Shown: positions 39,301-53,248 of the stretch, in pieces
Layout: each line of letters starts with the position of its first letter
How positions within the stretch are numbered: position 1 is the stretch's first letter
Assembly: GCF_036323735.1 (NCBI RefSeq)
Contig: NC_086021.1
Coordinates: 127,735,976 to 127,799,975 of the forward strand
Direction of reading: 5' to 3'
Source: Rattus norvegicus
Lineage: Eukaryota > Chordata > Mammalia > Rodentia > Muridae
DNA length: 64,000 bases
Position numbers and translations under genes: made by a program
Notes under the pieces: generated by a model
What the model was told of the DNA's origin: nothing
The model's input: only the letters and a program-made list of their open reading frames with translations
The model's database searches: none

Positions 39301-42282
39301 TGCACAATGTATACATATACACACAACTGAAATTTAAATCTTGAAGATGAAATAAGGTTACGAAAACTGAAGGGAGCTAGGCTCCTCCTGCCTGTCAGAG
39401 CTCTTCCTGATTTCTAAGCCCACCTTATCCTTCCCTCTCAAGTACTCAAGAATCACAGTACTTGATTCTCAGGCCTTTTTGCTATATGGCAATCTACTCA
39501 AATTTGCAAAATAATACTTTTGTTCATATTGTGCTTTTTTTCCCCTTTGGAAACAGGATTTCTCTGTGTATCCCTGGCTGTTCTGGAGCTCACTCTGTAG
39601 TCCAGGCTGGCTAGAGATCCACCTGCCTCTCCCCCAAACCCCCCCACAAGTGCTGGGATTAAAGGCACGCACTGCCATCACCCCACTCACTGTTCCTACA
39701 ACCATCACAACCTATCAGGACAAAACTGCTGCACGACTGCACCTGTACACACACATACATAAAGACAAACCAACTTTAAAATGTCCGTACAAGATAAACT
39801 CCAAAAACCTGAACCCAAGAGGTCAACTCCCTACTGCACAAATGTTTAAGGAACAGGAATAGAAACTTGTTTATCTGCTGTCATTTTGTGACTGAATCAA
39901 CATTTGTTTTGAAGAGTGATAGGCAAGTTCTATGTGAAAGAACAAACTCACCCTTCAGGGGCTGAAACCTGCCTTTTTAGTAATGAGACAGACAGGATCA
40001 ATCCTCTTAAATAATTCCAAAACATATCTTAGGGATCAAATTCTTTTCACAGGCATCAGAGAATTTCATAATTGGAAAGAGCAGGATCAGAGCTGCCAAA
40101 GATTCTAATACAAAGAACAAAGCCAAAATCAAGGTCCATTTTAAAAAGAGAAGGCAGAAGTTTTTATCTTGTGCTTAGCAACCCAAATTCTGTGATTTTA
40201 AGAATGACAATACAAAAACAAACAGAAGTGCTTACCTGAGCCCTCAGGCCATTCACATATAAAACAAACCATTTCCCAGACCAAGGAGCAATCAACAGAA
40301 AGATTAATGGAAGCCCATCTCCAAGGGGAGAAAATGAATGGCCGTCAAACAAGCCAATGAGAAGGATATCCACCAGCACAGGGCAGTGTCTAGGAAAGCC
40401 AAGGGTATAAAGGCCAAGGAAGCAAGATCAGTCTGGGCCTGCAGACAAAGAAAAAGAGGATGAAAACAGACGAACAGAGCAGGAGGAGAGACCAGCACAT
40501 GGTTCTGCATTTACACAGTCAGCGGGAATGGGTCTGCATCTGAACCTGAGAAAAGCACAAGGGCTAGCACTTGGTAATACTCCTCCCTTCCTACATCTGC
40601 AGATGGCATGCAGCTATAAATGATTCACACAAACTCAAAACTGCTACAGAATGCTACCATAGTGTTCCTATGTGAGAATACCGTAAAAAAGCCCTCGTGT
40701 TTATGACCCTATCCCATCTTGATTTCCTACTATTATTTAGACTAAAATCTTAAAAAAAAGTATCTCTCACATTTTAAATAATTATCAAATCACTAACATA
40801 CTAAGAATTATTGATTCTCAGAGTAACATAATGAAATGTTAACTAATAATAGTTTACTCTAAAATTAAGTGACCTTTCTGCAAAACAACATTCTTAGTTT
40901 CTATAAATTTGTATCTAAGAGGTTTTGTATATAATTCTAACAACCCAATCACCAGAGAATTATTAAAGGATATCCATAAAATAATACAGGCATCAATTGC
41001 AGAGAGGGCCAGGCTTACTATCAGAGCCAATGAGTAAGAAAAATACTACAGTAATGGTAGAGGAGAGAGAGTGAATTGACAAGAGGGTTAGAGTTGCTAA
41101 ATGTCTAAAGAGACTATACTCAGAGGACAGGGCATGGGACAGTGTGGTTTGCAAAACAAATTACCATCAGAAGCATCGTATGGAAGGGGAACTATCGAGA
41201 AACTAAAGGCGCTCAGTTTCACTAAGGGCAAAGCCAAGTGTACAGAACTTGGCATGTGGGTTATGACAATTTGAGTTTTTTTTTAACAAATGAAATAACT
41301 GAAATGGCCCAGGAAGCCCACCTCTTCCCTGGCAATGGACTGTGTGAAACTTAGTTGCACTTAAGTTTTTAAACCTTAAGTTCTGGACAAATAGAGAACA
41401 CTGTTAGGGGAGCTAGTAAATGGGGGTAAAAAAACCAAATACTTACCAATCTGGGGGTAATGGAAAGAGGACATTCATTACAGCTTATATACTAAATTTA
41501 CCAAGCTCTAATAGATGAGATTAGAAAATCTTAGATGAGCATCCCTATTTCAAAACTCCAAGCCCAGGACAATGCAAAAAGTTTTCAGATTTTGCATTTT
41601 TTTTTTCTTTTTTTGGTTCTTTTTTTTTCGGAGCTGGGGACAGAACCCAGGGCCTTGCGCTTCCTAGGCAAGCGCTCTACCACTGAGCTAAATCCCCAGC
41701 CCCCAGATTTTGTATTTTAGGATGTTGAATTTTTAGATTAAAGGATGCTCAACCAAAAGGGCCTATGCAAACATTCTAAAATCAAAAAAACTCTGAAATG
41801 TGAAACACTCCTGGTCTCTTCACACTTCACTCAAGAAAAGGAGGCTCAACCTGATATGGAAAGTCAGACCCTGTGGGCCACAAGAGCACACACTCACTGA
41901 TTCAAGATAGAAATATGACTCTGACCACAAAAACTCAGACTAAGAAAAAATAAGTCATTCATTCATTCTAAGCAATACTGACCCCTGTAACTCTGAGGAC
42001 TCCTTCCATGCCAGAGAATAAAAGATAAAGTGCCCCTGCCACCACAACCTTGTGAAGAGTGACTCCAAGGCGAGGCCTAAAATGGAAGCAAAGAGACAAT
42101 GGAGCGATTACAGAAGCAGCAACACCAGAAACATACTAAGAAATGGCACCAGAGGCAAAGAGAACAGAGCACCAACTCAGAAATAACATGCTCCCGGAAG
42201 GAAAAAAAAACCACTCCCGACTGTCTGTTATAAAAGAGGACAAGGGATACAAGAACTCAAGATCTGGTCCTTTGTTACCATA

Positions 42283-42339
<57 letters not shown>

Positions 42340-45300
42340 TATTCACATACATTCATTCACACACATTCACATACACACCCACACATTTACTCACACATAC
42401 ACACATTCAGACACATATACCCACACTCACAAATACACGCACACACTCATACACACACATATACATACATTCACACACATATACACACTCATACACACAC
42501 ACATTCACACATACACGAAATTGGAAACATTCAACAGTATAAAAACCCCCAATAAAAAAGCCCATCGTCTAGTTTTAACAACAACCAATCTATGCCTAGT
42601 TTTACCCCATGCACATCACTCATTTTCCAACCTTTCACACTATCAAGAGAAAAAATATAAACAATGTAACTATTTGTGTATGTTTTTAAAAGACAAGGAC
42701 TTAAAAAACAAACAAACAACCCATGCAATTAGTGAGATGGTTCAGCAGATAACTTGCTGCGAAGCCTGCTAATCTGAATTTAATCCCCAGAATCCACATG
42801 GATGAAGAAAACCAAGTCCCACAGATTGCCCTCCATACATGCTCTTGTAAGTACAACATCTATCACATATAGAAGGCATTTAAATATTTAAATTAAACTC
42901 TTATTCTACTTAAGTGTCTACTTAAGTGGACTATCCCTCTCCTGGTGTCTAACTCAAGAGATAGCCCCCCAATTGTTCTTGCTATGGTCATTAACTCTTC
43001 ATTAATTAAATCAATAGTTAATTCTCAATCCTCTTACCCAACCTATCTGATCATTAGATTCTATTAAGCACTCCTAGGAACACAGTCTTCAGTTTGCCTC
43101 TTGCCTTCAACCATTACTCAGTGTCTTCTGCTACTCTACTTCATGTCCCTGACATTTAAGTAACAGAATATACCCAAACACCAGTCTTTGACCCTTTCTC
43201 CAGACTCACTTCCTTGGTTAACCATGTGCAGTCATGATTGAAGTAACACTGACATCTTGGTAACTACCAAACTTCTTCCTTGGTCCTGGCCTCACCCCAC
43301 TGGTTATCTAGCCAAGCTCCTAATGTTGCCACTGTGCCAAGCCAATTCCTTGATCTTCCTGGACTAAGGAAATGGCAATTCTTTCCTGCCCTGTGAGCAT
43401 ACCAGAAGTGGGCTTCATCCCTAGTTCCTCTTCTCTTTCACATCCCACAGGTGACCATCATGAAACTCCACTGTTCCACCTTTGAAGCATGCACAGTATC
43501 CAATCACACCTCAGGATCTTCTCTACGTGGACGGACAGCACCTTGATTTACTCTAATCTCTGCTTAGATGTCATTAGTGAAGTTTCCTGGGCCATCCTAT
43601 TTACAGCTCCAAGTTCCAACTCCAGCCTGGCATCCCTCAGACTCTTTCCTGTGAACTACAGTACCTCTCACTGATACAGTAGAGAGTTAACTCATTTACT
43701 TCAATGTCGCCTGTGTTCTCTTCCTCCAAGCGTAAACCCCAAATCTTCCACTGTACAGCAGGGGCCTACAACAACGAGTGCCTGATATATGGAGATGCTC
43801 CGTATTTTGGTTAGGAAGAATTTGATGAGTACACTGTAGGCAACAATGGGCTATGCAATAACTACAGTACTGCATGTTGCAATCATTTTGTTTGTTTTTT
43901 TGTTTTGAGTAGGGTCAATAATTTAACTAAAAAAGTTAAAATTTTTTAAACAATTACAGCAAGAATATTCTTTCCATAAAAAAAAAAAATCTTGTTTGTG
44001 GCATGGAGAATTGCTCAACAGTTCAGAGCACTTGTTTATCTTGCAGAACCTGAGTTTGATTCCCAGTATGTTTAGGGTGGCTCATAACCATATGAAACTC
44101 CAGTTCCAGGCACCCTTAAACAAAGACACACAAAGACAGACAGACAGACAAGACATATATACACACACACAAAACACCCATAAACATAAAATAAATAAAT
44201 ATTTTTATAAATATAATTTGCAAAAACATTTCACATGGTCACTGAGTACACTGTACAAGTTTGGTTTTCTGTATTATTTGCTCCACGGCAGTTTTTCTGC
44301 AGATGCACTGTGAGTTTTTTGGAAGATAAAAAGTAGCATTTCTCACACTTAAACTAGTACAAAACCTCAGACATTTTTCCTATCTCACAACTACTATTTT
44401 CATCAACCTTTTCAGAACTAGCACTGTCTAGTCAGCATGTTTCAATCTAATCAGCATTTTATTCAGAAGCAGATACTCACTTGACTATGCCATATCCCAG
44501 ACTGACTATGATGACCAGGGTTCGAGCCAATGAGCGTTTTACTGCTGAGAGCAGCTCTGCAAGGACCAAGGCATTCTGGACTATGAGAGAGAAAGAGAAA
44601 AACACGCACTATACTCCAGTTTCAACCAAATGCATAACGTAACTCCTAGAATGTAGGTCTCTACCACTTTTCAGAATAATAGTAACAGACCTACTGAAGA
44701 GAAAATATCTCTTGTACAATTTCTTTTTTTTTTTTTTCCTTTTCTTTTTTTTCGGAGCTGGGGACCGAACCCAGGGCCTTGCGCTTGCTAGGCAAGCGCT
44801 CTACCACTGAGCTAAATCCCCAACCTCTCTTGTACAATTTCTATAAGCACAGCTAATATCACTAGCGAACTAGGTCATGTGCACAACAGTCTAGGTGTGC
44901 TTAATTCATCAACTCACCCAACTTCCCTAAAACCTTAGCAGACTATCTTACCCTATACAAAAAATTTCTAGTATGAAGGGAATTTCCCTACTTTTTTTCT
45001 TTTTTAAAGATTTATTCTTTTTTTTTTTTTTTTATTCTTTTTTTCGGAGCTGGGGACCGAACCCAGGGCCTTGTGCTTGCTAGGCAAGTGCTCTACCACT
45101 GAGCTAAATCCCCAACCTCTCTTGTACAATTTCTATAAGCACAGCTAATATCACTAGCGAACTAGGTCATGTGCACAACAGTCTAGGTGTGCTTAATTCA
45201 TCAACTCACCCAACTTCCCTAAAACCTTAGCAGACTATCTTACCCTATACAAAAAATTTCTAGTATGAAGGGAATTTCCCTACTTTTTTTCTTTTTTAAA

Positions 45301-48300
45301 GATTTATTCATTTATTATATATAAGTACACTGTAGCTGTCTTCAGATACACCAGAAGAGGGCATCAGATCTCTTTACAGATGGTTGTGAGCCACCATGTG
45401 GTTGCTGGGAATTGAACTCAGGACCTCTGGAAGAGTAGTCGGTGCTCTTAACCACTGAGCCATCTCTCCAGCCCTTTTTCTTTTTTCTTTTGCAAACTGA
45501 ACTACAGCTATACACAGAAAGGCACACACATATATCCAAGTGCATGTGCGTCACTTTTAACTTTACAATTGCAATTTTCAAGTCTCTCCAAAGACCCAGG
45601 GAAGACCTTATTAGCATATCTTGCAATAATAATAATAAGTCTGAGAGAAAATTAAAACTATTTCAAAAGCTACCATACCAAATATTTTTTCAATTACCAG
45701 TCAATCTTACTAGATCATAAGAACCTTCCCATTTTCTTGGTATTACTGTATTTACCAGGTCTCAGATGCATCCCCAAACATACAGGTGCAGAAATCTACG
45801 TGTCTTGAAACCAGGCATCTTACAATTAAGTTGGCTGTGTTCTCTTTCTTAGTGGTGCCTTGGCTATCAACCACAACTGAGTTTTAAGAAATATAATAAT
45901 CATTCCCTAAAGAGACACTTTCTTGTTTGTGTTTCAACACAATTATTTTTGCATCATACACAATTTTTTTTACTCCTGAAATACATGATTAAAAGGAAAA
46001 GTTACAATGACAATGACTCTGCTTTGGCCATTTTAAAAGTAACTGAAAGGCAGACCTATATAGCCAACGCTGACTTGAGAGAAGTTGGTATGCATCTCAT
46101 CCAGCATCAAAAAATGGCAAATTTGGGGCTGGAGAAACGCATGGTTCAGCAGTTATGAGTTTGTTCTTGCACAGGACTTGAGTTTGCTCCCTAGTACCTA
46201 CAACTGGGTGACCCAAAACCGCTGCTCTGGTTCCATGGGGAATCTACCTGAACTCTCAGGCCCCAACAGGTACCTGCACTTTTATGTGAATGTAATATAC
46301 CACCCATACACCCATGTCTAGATCATTTAAAAGTATAAACATTAAAGGAGGGGAAAATTTGGGTCTGCTAAGATGGCTCAGTAGCTAAAGGTCTCTAATG
46401 TCAACCTGAGAACCTGAGTTCAATACCCAGGACACACATGGTGAAAGGAAAGACCTGATCACCACAAGTTGTTCTGACATCCACAGGCATGCCATGCACA
46501 GAGACCCATACATGTACACAAAATAAATATAATTTTTAAAATAGCACCTTTTAAAACATACCAGATTCTCCTTTGTATCGGATATTCTGAAATTCTGCAT
46601 AAAACACAGCTTTCTCAAACATTCCAAGAAAGATGACAGCACCAATCCAAAACTGGATTCTCAGGAGATCTCTCCAGTAGCAGGCCGACCATGCCAGCCA
46701 GAGAACACCAAATAGCACGTACACAATACACATCACCATGAAAAACTGTTATCCAATAAGGAATGAAATAAAAAGCAGAATTAGGGCCAAGAACAAAATA
46801 TTCAGATTTATATATAATAAATATAGAAACCTCATTTTCTACCTTCTCTTTGAAAAATAACTGTATATCTAGCATGTAGTAATAATAAATAAGAAAGAAT
46901 GATCTAGTCTAGATCTAGAATGATGTAGTCTAGAGGCAGACTACAGAAAGACCTGTCCTCAAAAGTGTCTACTCCTTGCACTGACTGGGCCTTTTTACCT
47001 CACAGTCCAGTGATAAAGTGAAGGCAATGCAGGCCTGACAAGCTGGGAAACAGAGTCATGACTCAAGGAACACAACTAAAGAGGGAAACCATTAAACAAG
47101 GGAAAAGAGAGGAGTCATGGATGCAAGTCTGAAACAAGCCCTCAGCACAGGCTTATGGGCTCCGCACACACACAGAATGAAGATGCTTGCTCTAGTCACT
47201 GTGAGTGGGCTCAGAGCTGTGAGCTGGGAGTGGCCACTGAGATTCTCTCCAGGCCACAACAGTCACCAACATTTTCATTTCACAAATAAAGGGGCCCCAC
47301 AGGGCTACACAAACTCTCTCAAGGTCACTGCCTAGTAAGAAGTTAAGGGCTGGGGAGATGGCTCAGAGGTTAGGACCAATTGTTGCTCTAGTAGAGGACC
47401 TGGACTGAGTTTCCTGCGTGCACGTAGGGGCTCACAACCAGTCTTAACTGCAGTTCCAGAGGACCCAATGCCTTTGTCTAATCTCTGCAGGCACTAGGTT
47501 CTCACATGGTACACAATCAAACAGGCAAAACACTCACACCCATAATGTAAAATAAGAAAATCTAAGTTAAAAAGTTAACACCAAAACCTCAAGTAACATT
47601 TTCTGAATGGCACTGGAATAATCCTTGAATATGATCCTGCTACAAAACAAACAACTTCATGCTAAATTAATTTACTGCCAAGGTTAAAGAGACATGTTGA
47701 CTTACAATCATCAGTGGGTAGTCTTCAAGAGTGAGGTATTCATAGGGACCCTTTACTTCAACAGTCACTGGAAAAACACAAATCTCTATTAATCTGACAG
47801 ATTGAGTAATCAAACAAAACCAGTTCATCGCTCACTTTAAACCACTTCAATCATGGGGAAAATGCATTAGATGTAGTAACTTCTGAAAATGGTGAAAAAG
47901 CGTGACAGATCATTCATAGTCCAGTCTTTTTGATTATTTGGTTGGTTGGTTTTTTTCAAGACTCAGGTCCTCCTTGTCAACACTTTATAAGCACTTACAC
48001 ACTGACCTCTTCAGCTCTACACTCACATTCTTTTTTTTTTTTTTTTTTCTTTTTTTCGGAGCTGGGGACCGAACCCAGGGCCTTGCGCTCGCTAGGCAAG
48101 CGCTCTACCACTGAGCTAAATCCCCAACCTACACTCACATTCTTTAAAGACTAGACTGACTGGCATTGCTTCATGGCCATCCCTGAGCGCCCATCAAGAG
48201 CTATTTACGTCCTTTAAATTCAAACACTCTTGAAACACTACTTCTTACAGTGCTTTCCTAATATTCTTGTCTTCTGCCCGTCATTACCATTCCCTATATT

Positions 48301-51300
48301 TTACTTATTTTTTATGATCTTACAAGATAGATGTCACTTTTAAATGAGGATATTTTTTAAAAACTTAAATTTCATAATGATCTATATAAGTAATATACCC
48401 TTCCTAGTAAAATAAGATGTAAAAACAATCTGGCAACTTCCCAATATATAAACAGAATCCTCACTCAAGAATGAAAACCAAAACAAACCCACAAAGAATG
48501 CACACAAGTCCAGACAAAGCACAGCTCCATTTATGAAACAGAACTGACCTTTCCCAAAACTTGGTTCCAAACATTTGGCAAAAACCTGACTAAATAAATA
48601 CCAAAATTTAAGGAACCAAAAAAATGTGTTATCTGCAAGATGAGTCAGAGAAATTTGCCTCATTTATAAGATTAGCTCTTTGAGGCAGTCATGGTAGTCC
48701 ATGACTGTAGTCCCAGCACCTGGAAGGAAAGGCAGGAGGATCCAGAGCTCTGAGATATCTCAGCTACATACAAAGTTTGAAGCTAGTATGAGCCAAGTTT
48801 TTATATTAAATAAAAGTTTGATGGTTGCCAGGTGGTGGTGGAGCACATCTTTAATCCCAGCACTTGGAAGGCAGAGGCAGGTGCATCTCTGAGTCCAAGG
48901 CCAGCCTGGTCTTCAGAACAAGTTCCAGGACAGCCAGCACTGCACAGAGAAACCTTGTCTTAAAACAAAAACAAAAACAAAAACCAACAAAAAAAAATTG
49001 ATGGTTTAAAAACTGTCACCAAAGGAGCTGCATAAATTCTAGAAAGCATTGCTATGCCAAAGTCTGATTTTGCTGGGTTTGGTACACGACTGTAATCCTA
49101 GCCTTGGATGTCAGACTCCATCAAATGTTTTAATGAGAAGATGAAAGGAGTCACTGTGGTGGCACGGAATTATACTCTCTGCACTTGGGAGGCTGAGGCA
49201 GGAGAATTTGCTGCAAGTTTGAGGCTAACCTACATATAGCTAGACCCTGCCTCAAAAACAAAACAAAACAAGACGTCTGGGCTGGGTACAACACTGCATA
49301 GCATATGTGAGGTCCTAGGTCCAATACCAGCACTAGAAAAAAAAGGAAAGAAGAGAACTTTCAGAGAGAATTCTAGACTTTCAGGTGGTATTGTTACTCT
49401 AACCATGCCTTAATGTGGTTCCTCTATTTCAAAAAATAGATGTGTAAAAAACACAAAAAAGGAGAAAAAGAAGAAGAAAAAAAAAAAGACAACAAATGTG
49501 AAAACAAAACAAGTATTTCCAGGTATCAAAATGGAATGGAGACAGAACAGCGCAGAAGCCACAGCCATGTTGGACTCTGGTCATGAAAACAAGGTATGAG
49601 AGTTTACATGTAGATCCTTTGTGATCACTAAAACTAATAAGAGTCAAACAAGAAAAAAGGACCAGAGTCAGGTTTGATGTGTGAAGTGAGCCTCTCTCCT
49701 CCCTTGTTATGAACTGACTGAAAATAAATCCAGCAACTGCCCTTCTCTGCCTGTTTGTTTCCTGGTAGAAAAGTATGAACCTAGAGCAGCAGTTCTCGAC
49801 ATGTGGGGTCACACTCTCTTTTGTGGTCAAACGACTCTTCCACAGGGGTCACATATCAGATATCCTGCATATCAGATGTTTACATTACCATTCATAACAG
49901 CAGCAAAATTACACTTATGAGGCAGCAATGAAAATAGTTTTATGGTTGGGGTCACCACAAGATGAGGAGCTATATTAATGGGTAGCAGCATTAGGAAGGT
50001 TGAAAACCGTATGTTCTGCGTTCCAGAAATTATACCAGGTCACTACCTAATCCACTTAGATCTGCTCTACCCCCATAACACTATAGGGAAAAGAAAAACC
50101 CATTTCAAATTGGGAGTTAAGGACTCAACACAAAGATCACAAAAATCTAAAAGCTAGTCAAATAAGAAAGGCCAAGGAGCCAGGTATGGTGGCATAAGCC
50201 TTTAGTCCCAGCATTTGGGAGGCACAGGCAGGTGGATCTACATGAGTTCGAGCCAACTTGGTCTACAAAGCGAGTTCCAGGCCATCCAAGACTGCAAACA
50301 CAGCCCTGTCTCAAAAACAAACAAACAAACAAACAAAAAGACCAAAACAAAAACAAAAACAAAAACAAAAACAAAGGTCAATGAAATAAGTAAAATGGTT
50401 GGGAATTTAACAAAGCCAAAAGCTAATCCACTGGGATAAAAACAAAATTCCATGGAGATTTAACAAATTGAAGAAGCCAAAAGCCATATGAAAAGTGTTG
50501 TTTATGTAATTCTTGGTTTTCTGTGTATGATATACACACATGTTATGTGTAAGCATGCACACATGTGTGGAGGAGAGAGGGTGACACCAGGCAGCTTCCT
50601 CAGTTACTCTCCATATTAATTGTTGAGACAGACTTGGCTCTCACCGGCTACGCTGGTTGGCCAGCAAGCTCCGGGGATCTGTCTCTGCCTCTCCTGTGCT
50701 GGGATTACAGAGGTTCACCACTGTGGCCTGATTTTCAGTTGAGAACTAAGAATCCAAACTCAGAACCCTCTGCTAGAGCACCAAGTGCTTTACTGACCGA
50801 GCCATCACCCAAACCCATCATTTCTGGGGTTCTATAACAGGGTCTCAAAGATTCCAAGTTGGCCCCCAAATTCACTATGTAGCCAAGGATGGTCTTGAAC
50901 CCTTTGATCCTCCTGCCTCCACCTCCTGATTGCTGGGGATGCCTAGCAATATTAAAGACTGCAAAAAGAAATAGACAGATACATGTAAAACAATATGATA
51001 AAAAAAAACTTGTCAATAAATTTGAAGTCTTGAAAGAAATCAAGACTTTCTCAAAACACATACACCTCTGATGTGAGGAAAAGAGAAGAGCTAGGATAAA
51101 ATACTTCTGTTACAGAAAACCTACCCAGGCTGATGGACTGTCTACATATCAGACTGCAAGAAAGCTCTCATAGAAAAAAACGTGAATTTACTCTTTAAAA
51201 CCATTTCATAGGATATGAAAGTAGGGATATTCTCCAGTTCATAACATGAGAATATTGAATGCCGATCATTGATAATGAGAAAATAAAATTACAGGAAAAC

Positions 51301-53180
51301 TCATCTTGAACACAATAAAAAAAAAGGAATCCAACAATGTATATGAGTGAGAAGACATGGGTATGTTTGTGTGTGTTAAGAACAAGCAAAAATTAAAGAA
51401 CAGTTTCAAACTAGAAGCCTGTCAATACAACGTATCACAGCATGATGACAAGGATAAAGGAAACCTATATGCTCTTTTTTTTTTTTTTTTTTAAAGACAG
51501 GGTCTTACTACTGAACCTGAGCTGTTCTAGAGCTTGCTAGGATTCCCTGATTGGGTCTTGAACTTATAATCCTCTTGCCTCAGTTCTATAGTGCTAGATT
51601 ATATAGGTAAATGCCACCAGGCCTAGTCTACGATAATTTTAATCCATATACAACTGAGCCTTTGATTAGACTGAACCTTCTTATTAAAAAGAAGAAGGGG
51701 TTGGGGATTTAGCTCAGCGGTAGAGCACTTGCCTAGCAAGCGCAAGGCCCTGGGTTCGGTCCCCAGCTCCGAAAAAAAAAAGAAAAAAAGAAAAAAAAAA
51801 AGAAGAAAATATTAAGTTAGTAAACTAGGGCATCTTTATCCAAATAAAGTGCTATTCCGGAGGAAAAAGTCTATAGTAAACATGTATTTAGTGATGAGAT
51901 ATACTAATATTGCCAATAAATTCAGACGTAAGACAAGGAAGCTGTCATCATTGTTTTTACTAAATACTCTTACTGAGAAAGCAAGGCCAGGGAAGGAAAC
52001 TACACAGTACAAATTAGAATCAAAAATAGAAACCAGAGAAACTACAACTAATTATTGCAAAATTCCAGGTGAAAGGGAAAGACTGTCAGTTGTGTAGTTA
52101 CAGAAGAAAGGAAGATTAAAAAGTTCTTGAGGAACTGCTCAGCAGAGGGGAGTACAAACCCCTCTTCCAGAGGACCCAGATTCAGACCCAGCACCCATGT
52201 AGAGGGGCTTACAACCACTTGTAACTCCAGTACAAGAACTTTGATTCACATGGATATAACTGCCCATAAACACATAATTTTAAAAAGTCAAATAAATATT
52301 TAAAAAAAGAAAAACTCCTGATATTAAGAAATTGTCGATGATAATTAATTTGAAATTTCCAAGGAAAAATAATTAAAAATATTTAAAGCAGGTTCCTTCT
52401 CCTGTGTCGTACCTGCCCGCATGCCAATATGCTTCCTGTCACGATGATAGTGGACTACCTCTGAAACTGTAAGCTGGCCCCAATTAAATGCTTGCCTTTA
52501 TAAGAAAAAAATATTTTCACAGCAAGAAAGCCAAACTAAAACCAAGTATCTATGATTCATAGAAAGTATGTGGAGTTGTGACTACAGGTGCAAAAATATT
52601 TCTGATTTTCCTACTTCATATTGATCATGTATGAAACAGATAGAAAACAACAGATAGTTTTAAAAGACATGAACTGAACTTACTGGTAAAAAGATTACTT
52701 AGTGCATTTTCTTTTGGTGATTCCTTTGAGGACGAGATGCCAACATGTACAATAAAAATGTATGGTGCATCTTGCCAAGTCTGCAATGGTTCATGCATTG
52801 CCTAGAGAAGAAAAGGGAGACATCAAAACTTCAAGTCTCAAGAATCCAGAGCACAAGTTAATAATACAGTATGAAACACGGCTTCAGAATACAGCCCAGA
52901 AATGAAGCGGAGTCCTTCATCTTTCATTCATGGAAATGGTCATCACAAGACAAGCTTATACACCACATGGCAAAGTAGACAACACTGTAAATTGATACAA
53001 CACAGTCCCTCGCATTCTTGCTATATAAAGGTCTAAATTTAATGTATTTATTTTTTACAAAGAAAAACTATAATTAAAAAAAATCATTGAATTTAATCTC
53101 ACTCATGCTAGGATAATTATTTACATCACATAAAAACATTCTTGATGTCAATAGAGGAAAAAAATATATACATGAGTACT

Positions 53181-53248
<68 letters not shown>

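Larger units (their letters stand above)
38303..40369 (-). other. Tmem87a: U12-type AT-AC intron of Tmem87a
   Basis: The donor is ATATCCTTCT, matching the U12 AT consensus ATATCCTTT at its first eight bases. The acceptor end is AAACAC, and TTCCTTGAC, a U12 branch motif, has its A (38314) about 12 bases before the exon. Splicing here restores WW-IFIS, which is the mammalian protein sequence. No GT-AG pair in the vicinity gives an intact frame. Length 2067 bases. It also holds a B3-like and a B1 SINE. Confidence 0.92.

Noticed and set aside
40360..40376. GT donor within TGCTG/GTGGAT for Tmem87a exon 12
   Set aside because: It is a poor donor, deletes conserved residues and does not keep the frame with any nearby AG. 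The AT-AC reading fits donor, branch point, acceptor and protein together.
49429..49830. 133-codon minus-strand frame with a Phe/Leu-rich end
   Set aside because: The hydrophobic end is the translation of a reversed A-rich tract, and the start overlaps the edge of a hAT element. No gene evidence.
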